A stretch of 25,917 nucleotides of DNA. Origin: STC-113 sp964553745. GTDB lineage: Bacteria > Patescibacteriota > Gracilibacteria > BD1-5 > UBA2023. Below the pieces are notes generated by a model, which saw only the letters and a list, made by a program, of their open reading frames with translations, ran no database searches and was not told where the DNA came from. The position numbers and the translations under genes were made by a program. Shown in pieces: positions 15,801 through 25,917 of the stretch (within the stretch, counting starts at the first letter, position 1; each line of letters begins with the position of its first letter). The stretch spans positions 1 through 25,917 of the forward strand of contig CAZKLD010000019.1 in assembly GCA_964553745.1 (NCBI GenBank), read 5' to 3'.

Positions 15801-18800
15801 CGTTTGCAAACCTGTTGAACGGCTCAAGCGTAGATTTTGCCATCTCCACGATAAAATCGACATCGAATTCCAGGTTCACGTAGCTGGTCACCTTTATAGC
15901 ATCGACGAAAGGCACCGAGAATTGCGGCATATCGATAAACAGCTTATCGAAAGGCAATGTTCAGTTCCTCTCTGTCATCCATGCGATTGCATCTCATGCT
16001 CTCCATTCAGGCGGCAGAAGCTGTCATATCTGGCGGTATAGGCAAAGCACTTTTGCAATAAGCTTGACGAGTTGCAGCGCTGCTTGGATCGATCAGAATA
16101 TGTTCGGGATCTTTGGCGGAGGCGGCAGATCAGGAAGCTTCACGTCTGGCAAGCTAGGCAGATCAGGAAGATCAGGGAGCTCCGGCAGGCCAGGAATCTG
16201 AGGTATCGCAGGAAGAGATATTGCAACATTCACATTAGGGACTTTCGGAAGATAGAGGTCTGGCAGCTCTGGAATGACCATAGGTATCACCTTGAATCTG
16301 AATTCAGGCACCGTGATATTGAGTCATGCCCTTATGTTGTGCAGGTCGATAATTATATCAGGCCATTTCGGGAATACGATTATCGGCAGCTTCGGAATCA
16401 TGGCTGAAATGAGCTTGATGATCCAATAAGTCAGGTTATTGCGCTCATTATGGCAGACGCTGCAAGAAGCATTGAAATCTGCAAAAACATCCACTATCAT
16501 TTGATATGATTTGAGAATCGCTTTCAGAAGTACGATGAGCTCGACCCAAGCCTTGAATCTCTTTCCATTATCGACAATCCATCATCCTGTAACCTTGTTT
16601 ATTATATCAAGATTACACATTATCTGAGTTATGAAATGTTCTTTCCAAGTGATGTATTTGCGGAATTTCTCTGGGAATTTCTTCATTTCCTCAAGCGTCT
16701 GGATATTCTTATCGAGGCTCTTCACGAGATTCTCAGCATCCAAGAGCATCTTGAAATGCTTATCGTATCAAGGTTTTCATTTAAGCTCTTTCCAATCTTC
16801 CTTAGCACGTTCGATTTCCTTAGCGTATTGCTTCTTTTTTGCTTTGGCTTTTTCTATGAACTTCGTCCAATCTTCAGGACCGACCCAAGGGATATTCACA
16901 TCGATCATCTCACTCTGCATCTTTATGAGAGGAAGGTTCGACATCACTTCATAAGCGGATTTTATATTATCCGTTCCGCCCTGCAATCACATTTTCGTAG
17001 AAAGTCATTTCAGCTTGTCTTTAGCATCTTCAAAAGATTGAGGGTTTCCGGTAGGCTGTGCCTTCTTGTTTTTTTCAGCTTCTTTCTTGGCGATTTCGCC
17101 TTTCGCCTTATTGTAATTTGAGACTATGTCGGACCAGCCTGAGTCTGCGAATCATGAGAAATCCGGAAGTATTATGTAGAGCGTAGGCAGGGTCGTAAGC
17201 TTATTAATTATCTCCTCGAATTGCCTTGTTATCCAATCCATGATGAAATCAGGGAAAGAAGATACCCTTGAGAAATTCGCCTTGACGATATTTCATGCAT
17301 CCAGGCTCGTTAGCGCATTCGCGTCTATGCTGATGTCAAGATTGGAATTTCAATCTCATCATCCTCAGAATCAGATAAGAGGACCGTTATCAGGATTCAG
17401 TCATCAATGCTGGACTGCCGCATCCGACAGGATATCCTTGGTCACATTCTTATCCCCCAGAAGATATTTTATGATGTTGTTATGTGTTGTCGTGGATATT
17501 GTTCATTTCGCATCTTCTTTTTTGGTACAAGCGTTTGCATTCAGAAATGAATTTCATGAAGATGAACCTGAGCCTGAGCTGCTGGAAGAAGAGAATCCTT
17601 GCGAGCCCACATTTCCATCGCTTCCATCATCGCTGCATCACGCTAGAGGAACTGCCGCAACGACACATTGTCAACCAGGAATCATGGGGTCAACTCAAGG
17701 GGATTTTATGTAAGCCGAAGTATTCGGTCCGAAACACATAGCCATTCAAACTGCTCAAGTGATTGTAGGAGTGACGAATAGCCTAATCATGCTTGATCAA
17801 CCTCACATCGGAGGTCAGAACATTCATCCCGCTCATGAAGGACAAGGAGGCCAAATGACTATCGGTCCGCAGGAAGTCGGGAATGAGAAAATTGGAAGCG
17901 CAGTCGAGTTACCGACAAGTCATATTCATGTCGTCACCGGCATTCAGAATAGCGTCATGGATCATCCCGGAGCCAACGGAGCCCAGTTCATAGGAACCGA
18001 AATACATGCTCATCATCAGAATCAGCACCCCATAGAATTCACGAGTCAGTCTATCGAAGAGTTTATCGAATCTATATTGGCCGAATTAAGCCCACCTAAA
18101 GATATCTCTCAATCATCGGCATCGAATTTGAATACGCTGTCTCATGCCTCTTCGTCCTTATCTGGAATTCAGTTGCCATTTGCATCCTTATTTAGGATAT
18201 CCATCTGCTCTTTTGAATATTGCTGAGCCTTTGCAGGATCATTCTGCTGATTGTCTGTCAGCTCTTCTATATAATCCGGAATCCCATTATTATTATTATC
18301 TACCTTATTCTTCTCTATCGCATCGGGAAGCTTGGATTTATCTTCGAATTTCTGCATTCATTTTTGGTATGTCCTAGGTCATGTGCTTGCCCAAATTACC
18401 TGATCGGCTCAGCATTGGTTGCTCGGATTCAGGGCGATATCGCCATAGATGTCATTTTTCTGAAGCAATCATACGATGACTTTTCAGAATGATACTGAAG
18501 GCATCCTTAGCCTGTAGCTGATTAGAGCGGTTTCTCAAGCGGCTAAAGAGAAATTGTCAAAAGCAAGATCGAATTCTCAGTCATCCTTCGTCTTCAGGCT
18601 GCGGCTAGAAGTGTTTTTGCCTATCGTGAGCGTGTAGACACTTTCTCACTCCTGCTGCAGGAAGTTCTTGTTGGAATCGTAATAGATGATATTATTGAGG
18701 GATGACGTTCAGTTGTTGGTGATTTTCAGCGATACATTAATTATATCATCGCCTTTCAGGAATTTGCCATTTGCATCCGTATAGGTTTTCTCTATTCATA

Positions 18801-21800
18801 TCTTGCTTGCTTCAGCGAATTGCGAACGCATGAAAGTGCGCGTCTTCTCGAGCAATCAAGGATTCAGATTATCCAGATGCGTCATTCATGCTCAATTCAG
18901 GATCGTCAGATCGTTTTGCGCCTGGAGGATCTCGTTCGCGACTCAGGTATTAGGATTTCAATTCTCATCGGTTCAGACTGCCGACAAGATAGCCTTCTCT
19001 TTTTCCGAAGCCGAAAGAGTTCAGCTTGCAGTGTCCTGATATTTTTCCTGATAATATATAAGCTTGTCCAGCATGGTATTGAGAGCATCGTTGGTGGCAG
19101 CGGTACTGGTTGCTCAATTCTTGAAATCGCTCAGGAGATTCTGGGATTCCAGAAGCTGTTGAGATTGGTTTCAGATGTCGGCAATCTGCTTTAGGGAATC
19201 ATGATAGATGGCTCCTCAGTTCTTGGTCACGGATGATTCGAGCTTGAGTCATAGGGTGTTGTCTATCATTTTCTTGAAGAAAACGAGTTTTCAGGAGTAC
19301 TTATCGATTTTCTTTCATGCTCAATATAGGATGTTAAGCTCTCCGCTATCATCAACAGTAACCAGATCAGTCTTGCCATCACGGTCCATATCGAATAATT
19401 CCAGTTGCTGGATCGCTCAATTGAGTTCTGTTTCTTTTCAATTAGCGAGATCAAGCATGACAGGCTTGATCCTGGTGAACTTTCCTAGCTCATTATCAAG
19501 TATTCACAAATTTCATTTCTTGTCTGCAAATGCGATATCCTCATATTTGTCTCCAGAGAAATCTCAGACTCATTTCCTGTCTCTTCATGCATCCGAAATA
19601 TAAGCGAGATATCACATATCTTTATAATTACCTCCGTAATTCGACAGAAGTTCAATGTATCAATTCTCATAGAAAACCACGACATCAGGATTGCCGTCCG
19701 CATTGTAATCTATCTTTTTGTAATTCTCTATCTTTGCGGATTTTTCTTCCAAGATTTTCTTTCAGACGGTTTTATCGAAATCTGACGTAGCAGATTTCTT
19801 TGTCTCTAGGCTGATTACAGGATCTCACAGATTCACCATCGAATACGTATGGTAATATCTTGTAGATTCTCAGAGTGTGCTTCATCCTGCAAATTCCAGA
19901 AGCATCTTATTTTTTCATTCCCATCAGATTCAAGCTTGCTCGGTATAATTCTCCAGTCATAATTTTCCGTTCACAGTAACCAGATCCGAGTCGACGCCTT
20001 CTTCTTCTGATGAATCTATCTTGTAGAACGATATTCATCTCGCTCAGTGAGACGATACTCACAGATAATTATAATCGTATCAGTATTCCGATGAGAGGTA
20101 TTCTATGACTATCTGATTCTTGTTATCATTGAGTACATTCGGAAATTGAGATGAATCATAGACTCATATCTTGTCGGTATCGAATTTGATTCCCAGATAA
20201 CCTATCTGCTCATTATTCAGAAGAAGCCTTATTCATAAGATATTACCGTTAGCCTGAGTATCCATCTCAAATTTGACTCATGGGTCTTTTGTGATCTTTC
20301 AGTCGTTCGTTATAGTGAATATCGAGAAATCATTCAATTCAAGAGTCAGCTTATTCGGAGAATCTTTTATCTTTACATCACCTACTCACTTAAGGACTAT
20401 GAAAGAAGAATTCTGGGGTACCTGACATTTTGAGATATCCTTGTCGCTGTTAGATGTGCAGTTCACAAGCTGCGTACTGGCTCATAGGTTAAGCCATGCC
20501 TTTGCGACTAATTCTTTATATACAGAATCGTAAAGGTCGATAGAAGTCCCCTGCGTGCTAGAGCTCAGGTCAGCCTCTATGTTCATTGTCTGATCCTTTG
20601 ATGCTCATTCCGATGCCAAGTATCTTCATCCTGGCGTGAATCAGAATGCCGTCTGTCTGATATAAGGATTATTGAGGATCGAAGTTACACCCAGAGAGCG
20701 TCAGTTCTTGTTGAAGAGAAGCTCTCATCCGAGGTATCCTGGTTTGGTGACATTTCAATAATCGGCTCACTGTAAGACAGTATAAAGGGAATTATAGTCG
20801 ATCTTGTCGGTCTTGCTCTTGTTGAAAAGATAATATGAATCGAATGACACAATATTTTCAGACATTCATGGAATATCTATCTTATTTCCGGATTTATCAG
20901 TCTGCGTATATCCGTTTGCCTCTAGTCATGGCGTGACTTTTGCAGTTATGAATGCCGATCATGGAAGGTCTGAGGCAAATACAGATGTCTTCGCCACTCA
21001 ATCATCAAGCTTGACATTTTCAGTGAAGGAAGTTCAAGAGAAATTCGCATATTTCTTGAATTCTGCAGGAATCTCAAATGCTACGGTATGTGAAGAATCA
21101 TTGAAAGTGAGATTTCCATATCTGTCATATAGTGCTGCCTTAAGGGTTGAGCTGACTCAAGCCTTGGCCTCGAGTTTTGATTTTGAATTGGTAAGCCCTA
21201 CATAGAGAGGTTTTTCTGGTAAGACCGTCAGAGTATTGCCTTCTGTTGCTTCGATTCAAGGCACCGAAACATTGAGCTTCAGATTCCTTCCTGCTACGAA
21301 ATTCGGCACGAAAAATACATCTTCTGTAAGTTTTCAGTCTTTTATCTTTGTGAAATTTGGCTGCACAACTCCATAGAGTTCTGGGATTTCAAAGTATGCT
21401 ACTCAATTGAATTTTGTAAGCGTCTTATTGTCTCAGCCGACGATATCAAGAGATATCTTATGTTTGTCTCATCACACGATTATCTTATCCCTGTTCTCGA
21501 TATTGACCTTTATCTTAGCATAATCTACAGCTTCAAGGGTCAATATTCCCGATTCGGCTGCAGAGTTCTCAGCCTTGAATTTCAGATTCATTGTTCAGGC
21601 AGATCAGGTGTTCCTCACCTTGAAATTTGCAAATCATTCGAGCATTCATTTGCTGACGGTAGTCTGAGAATTCGAAGAGAATTCTCATTTTCCGGTAATC
21701 GTTCATGTCACATTATATAGGTCTCATTTTACCCTATTATTATGAGCATCGAATAATTCGACAAGCACATCCACTTCATTTCATTTTACGAATTGAGTCG

Positions 21801-24800
21801 AGGACGGAGTCAGCCTTATTTCCTTTATTTTGGAAGGGTTTATTGTTATTAAATGTGAATACTCTATTCAGAGATTATCCCTGAATACGAATTTGTATTC
21901 TCAGGCTCTTGTCAGGATTGGCGACTTGTATTTATAGCTTGAAGAGTGTATCAGTATATCTTTCTCGATATTCGCTCATAGCTCGTTATAGACATTGAGG
22001 TAAATAGGGACTTGGTTGTTTATCGGAGCATTATCCTTTGTGAATGTCCTGATACCGAAATTGATTTCGGATGCCGATCATGCCTCAAAGCTTGATTTCA
22101 CTTCTCAATTCACGACTGGGGAAATATCCATATAGATACCTCTTATTCTTACCACAAAATCCTCGGACTGGCTGTAGACTGCAACCTTGTTATTCTTGTC
22201 CAGAGTGCTGATAGTAGCCCTCAAGTAGACATCCGTGTCGGTTGACTTGCTAGAGAAAGCATAATCTGCCACTCATCATTTCGCCTGGACTTTGACACTT
22301 GAAAAACTAATGTACGGAGCGACCTTCTCTTTATAGGCTAGCGGTTCATCTGTTGCTTTCCTTGTATAAATATTTTGTTTCTTGGAATTACTATAGATAT
22401 CCAGCTTCACTATATCGAATGATACTTTTGAATAATTATCAACAGCGATAAGCTTGCTTCCGAGGGCAGGACTGGAAATCAGGTTCGCCTTAACCCGTAT
22501 TGTCTTGGAGTATCAGTACATTCATTTGTCTGATGCCAGCTCCATCTTTCCGTCTTTTATGAGTTCAGCTCCGTCTGGGATCTGGTTTCGGTTCTCATCA
22601 TCGTTATATTTCGGATTCGTGATCGAAGGATAATCTCATCAGAAATCCGTAGAAAAAGACGTTCAAGGGATTCACAGACTTGAGCTTGAACAGCTGGAAG
22701 AGGATATGGTTATCGGCGGAACAAGCGTCTTCAGCCAACAAGTGATTGCCGGCATCCATTGGAAAATAGGCACCCCATCAGGAGGTCAGCATTTGAAATC
22801 AGTGCTCTGCGATCACCTTGTCTGGTTGGTCATCCTAGAAGCTGCGACTGTCGCTTGGAATCTGGCATAATTAGAAGCGATACCCTTAACTTTGTCGCTT
22901 GTGATATTGTCTTGGCTCTTTTCGGGATTAAGGCGGATGTACATATCTTCCGCATCTCATTTTCCTCCGAGATATGCGATTTCGTAATCATCCTTATGTC
23001 ATGCATCCATCGATGATGCATTGCCATCTATATCAAGGTAGTGCTCAAAAACATATTTGTACTTGAGTTCAGCGGAATTCAGATTCAGCCAAAGGACATA
23101 TTTCACTATCTCATCCAGAAGCTCAGGGCTCTTTGAGATTTCAGCGTAGAAATTCACATTTGACGGATATTTGGCATTATTGACTTTTAAGAGGTCATAG
23201 ACTTCCTTGTCGAGTCAAGCAAGGCTGGAAGGATTTTCTGAAGCTATTATCGCATTAAGCTCTGCACTCTTGGCATCTAGCATTTCTTTGACCTTCTTCT
23301 TGGCAAAATCATAATTGAGGTCTCTTGATTCTGATATCACTACCCTGAAAAGATTCGGATATTCGAATTTCTTCTCGTTTCATTTTGCACTCGTGAAGTT
23401 CACATATCTGTTCCTGTCGACAGGCAATGAAGGCGTGGACATATTCTTGAGCTGCGCTCAGTACTCTTCGGAATTAGGAGATTTGTGCTCTACCATTCAC
23501 AGTACTTTCTTGTAATAATAATTCGAGTGTATTATGTAGTTTGTGCAATCCCCCTTATCTCATATGAGATAGGATTTGTTCGCTCATACATTCACTCAAT
23601 CCAGGAACAGATGCCTGTTGTGGTAATCATAGCTCGGAGAGAAATAAACTTTTCATTCTGTCGTGTTCTTATATATATCCTCGAATTTGTTTCATGTATA
23701 AGGGTCGAATGCATATGGCGCCTGATGATTGGAATATGCGCTGTCACATCTTCACTGACGGGGGCTTAAATTATCTGGCGCTGTATATAGCAGGTTATAT
23801 TGGAGACAATCTGATACATTAGAGCCGTGGATTATTTTTCATGCTACGTCTGTCTTCGGATTCTGGATATCGGTAGCTTTGTCGTATCAGACTTGTTTTC
23901 AGCCAGCAGCGCTGTAAATTGGCAGAGTCGCTCTTCTGTAATCGGTAGGCTTAAGAGTCAATTCTCAAGAAGTTGTGATAGCGTTCCTGTCGATATTGAG
24001 CAGAGAATATCCTCACCAAAATGACATTGTCTGATAATTATCGTTTGGCAAGCAAGTCTGTGCGTTCGGAGATTTTGTCAAGAGATCTATATCCCCTTGG
24101 ACGCTCTCCTGACTGGTGATATCAGCTCTAGTCGCTTCGACAAGATTAGATTTATTTTCTGCAGTCCTGGCAGATCATTTGATTGTGCTGCACTCATTCG
24201 CTGAAGTTAGGGAGCTTCATTTTTTTCAGTAATAGAAATTCTCGAGCACACCGACTCCTCAATTATTTGAAAAAGCGCCATATATGCCTGTTGTCTCTTC
24301 GCAGACATATCAATCAGCTCCTCAGACGTCGTGCCTGTAGGATTTTGATTCTTCTATTTTTACCGGAACGGCGATATTCCTGGCAAGTCATTTCTTGAGC
24401 AAGTCATCAGTGAATCATTCCAGAGAAGTATTGGCATCCTTGAGCATCCTTTTCATAGCATTATCCTGCTTTGAGATTGTGGAGATCACAGTATCCACCC
24501 TGGTATTGCTAGGGCTTCAGTATCTTCAGGTATTATAGGCATATTTTAGGATATCTCAGATATATTTGTCAGAGAACGCCTGGAAGAAATTCTTTGTGAG
24601 GGTCTCTATGACTTTCTTCGTCATCACATCAGGTGTCTTCGAAAGGTCCGGTCATGAGTTCCCGAGGTTCTGGTTCACATATTGGAGAAGTTCCGGATTG
24701 GCCGCTCAGGCCTGTTTGAGTGCGTCATTGGATTCTTTGGTCGTGGATGCATAGAATGTATCTGAAATGCTCTTTGCGAGATATTTGGTGTACCTGAAAT

Positions 24801-25539
24801 AGGCGATATCTTCGACATTATTCAGGAATAGCTGGTATCATTTCCACAAAGAGTATGAGACTGTCTGCTCATCCCTTTTTCCGTCATAATAAAAAACATA
24901 CGGCTCTGCTAGAGATTTTGAGAAGACTCCTGATTTGGCGTAGAAGCTATGGTCTTTATCGAAGAAATCTATCAGTCTGATCTTGTCCGTTTCTGGATCT
25001 TGTGTATTAGGAGAGATCAGGGAATGCCAGATTTCAGGATTCGGATCGGACATGTTCTCTCTTGTCTGCTCATAGAATCACTTGCTCGAATCGAAGATGA
25101 AATTCTTCTCATTGAAGTCCACATAAGGGAAGATGCTCAAGAAAGTCTTTTCCTGATTATGGATTACAGGCAAGGGAATGTCTCAGATAAGTATTGTTCA
25201 GACAAGCCTCGATGGCCCGGATCAATCTCATTCATAAAAAAGCTTCTCATTCAGCGCTGCGACCTTCTGTGGAGTTATATCTCTCGGTACAGTATAGATG
25301 AGGGCTTTTGTGTTATTTAGCTTGGCCTGTATATCCTCTGCATATCTCTTCACCCTTGAGCTTATAGAGCCGTATATATCTTCGTGCACGATTATGGAAA
25401 CGAGCTCGGTATTCGCTCATGATGCAGCCTTCGTCTGATCGATCATCGGAAGCTGGAAAGTGTTCAAAAAAAGTATCGCAAATATGAGGAAATACGATAT
25501 GGATTGCTGGACTTTTGAGTATTGGCTTTGTTCAGGCAT
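12841..25539 (-). CDS. Giant secreted multidomain surface/adhesion-type protein (4,232 residues)
   Basis: This is one open frame with no in-frame TAA or TAG and about 220 in-frame UGA (hand count). The ATG directly follows an in-frame TAA. Residues 1-41 form a signal peptide (SYFLIFAILFLNTFQLP, then TKAAS). Next come a globular domain with LVGTILIGDIPLPVIH (about 40-230), a Cys-containing region, Ig/Big-like beta domains (about 1010-1555), FG-GAP/VCBS-like repeats such as DYNADGNPDVVVF and DMDRDGKTDLVTV (about 1934-2072), calcium-loop motifs VDNNNNGIPDY and KDANGNGIPDKDEE (about 2414-2475), a Gly/Pro/Trp/Cys segment with NWAPLAPGG and WPPCPSGAGG (about 2497-2633), a Ser/Gly linker, Lys/Glu coiled coil (about 2800-2925), a Pro-rich stretch (about 3077-3149), DYDNDSDQDVIYKM (about 3553) and DSDGDGIIDNDKDS (about 3932). 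No sortase motif is seen. Function is inferred as surface attachment; an N-terminal peptidase-like fold is possible but unproven. Confidence 0.9.
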
Positions 25540-25864
25540 TTATAATGATTTTATTTTTAGGTGTTTTTGTGTTTGTTCAGTAAAAAACTCGCCATATTAT
25601 GGCTTTGTCATATCTTATCATATTTTGAGTACTTTGCAAGTAAAAAGAGCCCGAAATAAATAGTAAAATCGAGCGGAAACTTTTTTTAAAAAAGATTAGA
25701 CAAATCTTTATTTTTTTATAAAATATGCCCACCTGAAATAGTTTTGAGAGTTGAGAATTAAGAATTAAGAGAAATATTTAGCTTATACAAGGCAATCTGC
25801 ACGATTAAGCTAGTATGAATTTTCTTCATCATCTCTAATTTCTAAAAACTGATTTCTATACCAT
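25540..25864. other. Divergent intergenic region, giant gene versus tRNA-Lys
   Basis: This AT-rich gap holds the giant-gene promoter (25612-25639), a weak inverted repeat AAAGATT-AGACA-AATCTTT (25691-25709) with T-runs on both sides, and the tandem near-repeat GAGAATTAAGAATTAAGAGAA near 25752. No protein gene is supported: the best minus-strand frame would need a GTG start and is low-complexity. A tRNA promoter must lie in the right part, but no convincing box was found. Confidence 0.6.
25612..25639 (-). promoter_or_regulatory. Candidate promoter of the giant gene
   Basis: TTGCAA (25634-25639), 16-bp spacer, TAAGAT (25612-25617; four of six consensus bases) on the minus strand, giving a leader of about 65 nt before the ATG at 25539. 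An overlapping TATGAT (25617-25622) is another possible -10 box. The -35 box and spacer equal those of two other promoters here, which supports the call. Confidence 0.45.
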
Positions 25865-25917
25865 GGATTGGTAGCTCAGTAGGTAGAGCAGGGCCCTTTT
25901 AAGGCCAAGGTCGCGGG
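25865..25917 (+). tRNA. tRNA-Lys (anticodon UUU), 3' part beyond the window
   Basis: Acceptor arm GGATTGG (25865-25871), D arm GCTC-AGTAGGTA-GAGC (25874-25889), anticodon stem GGGCC/GGCCA with loop CTTTTAA (25896-25902) and anticodon TTT (25898-25900), variable loop AGGTC and the first T-stem strand GCGGG, where the window ends. The 27-43 pair is a G-A mismatch. It is divergent from the giant gene. Note that the U at 33 and A at 37 are standard; UUU decodes AAA/AAG, and AAA is the commoner Lys codon in the AT-rich genes. Confidence 0.93.

Noticed and set aside
16441..16480. CSVCH, a CxxCH haem-like motif in the giant protein
   Set aside because: Only one such motif, in a helical region without other cytochrome features; probably chance or a structural disulfide.
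16636..17121. 161-aa plus-strand ORF, rich in Phe/Leu
   Set aside because: It is antisense to the giant gene. The opposite strand encodes a Lys/Glu coiled coil, whose complement automatically gives a Phe/Leu-rich frame.
17240..18226. Plus-strand ORFs of 157 and 155 aa
   Set aside because: They are antisense to the continuous giant reading frame, contain no recognisable domain, and cover its Gly/Pro-rich segment.
12841..25539. A cluster of many small genes or a degraded pseudogene
   Set aside because: All coding segments are in one frame, every interruption is UGA, and no TAA, TAG or frameshift occurs.
25691..25709. Bidirectional terminator
   Set aside because: The stem is only 7 bp with two G-C or C-G pairs, and it lies upstream of both divergent genes, where a terminator is not expected.

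Overview
The window reads sensibly only if UGA is translated as glycine (NCBI table 25). With the standard code almost every gene breaks into short pieces. With UGA read as Gly, complete and recognisable proteins appear, and the UGA codons fall on glycines that define the families: the GKGF segment of ribosomal protein L3, both glycines of the Vsr D-G-CFWH-G-C motif, the receiver LP-G-KDG and G-ADDY motifs, the kinase G boxes, the FAD/NAD sites of thioredoxin reductase and the YIG of a GIY-YIG nuclease. All 14 genes whose stop is visible end in TAA or TAG, none in TGA. This points to the Patescibacteria/CPR lineage Gracilibacteria (BD1-5) or its relative Absconditabacteria (SR1). CGA and CGG look like ordinary arginine codons here, which favours Gracilibacteria. 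No gene has a convincing Shine-Dalgarno sequence.

Layout. At 1-1217, minus strand: the 5' part of rplC (L3) and a small secreted charged protein. At 1218-2608: a gene-free mosaic of short dispersed repeats. At 2609-6075: a visibly AT-rich defence-like cassette, with vsr on the plus strand converging on a minus-strand set (DUF2075 nuclease-helicase, HARE-HTH-like restriction nuclease, 56-aa protein). Two near-identical direct copies of a ~131-bp repeat lie on either side of this cassette. At 6663-7416, plus strand: a membrane protein with conserved TM-helix repeats, possibly MscS-related. At 7417-8066: more repeats. At 8067-12838, minus strand: a sensor kinase, a GIY-YIG gene bracketed by hairpin repeats, an OmpR-type response regulator, trxB, a bacterial-PH membrane protein and tsaB. 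At 12841-25539, minus strand: one uninterrupted 4,232-residue secreted protein, whose stop lies 2 nt before the tsaB start. At 25865-25917, plus strand: the start of a tRNA-Lys(UUU) gene.

How it fits together. The minus-strand genes giant protein > tsaB > PH protein are tightly packed and probably one transcript. trxB has its own good promoter, and trxB, the regulator and the kinase may continue from it. The giant protein has a signal peptide, an N-terminal globular domain, Ig-like domains, FG-GAP/VCBS-like repeats, thrombospondin-3-type calcium-binding motifs, coiled-coil and proline-rich stretches, and looks like a cell-surface or adhesion fibre, as would suit an episymbiotic or predatory small cell. 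Several promoters share a -35 box (TTGCAA or TTGATT), exactly 16 bp of spacer and a TATAAT-like -10 box.

The most unusual items are the recoded giant ORF (about 220 in-frame UGA, no UAA or UAG in 4,232 sense codons), the repeat-flanked defence cassette, and a family of about 15 hairpin repeats with conserved ends and variable stems that closely flank the GIY-YIG gene.
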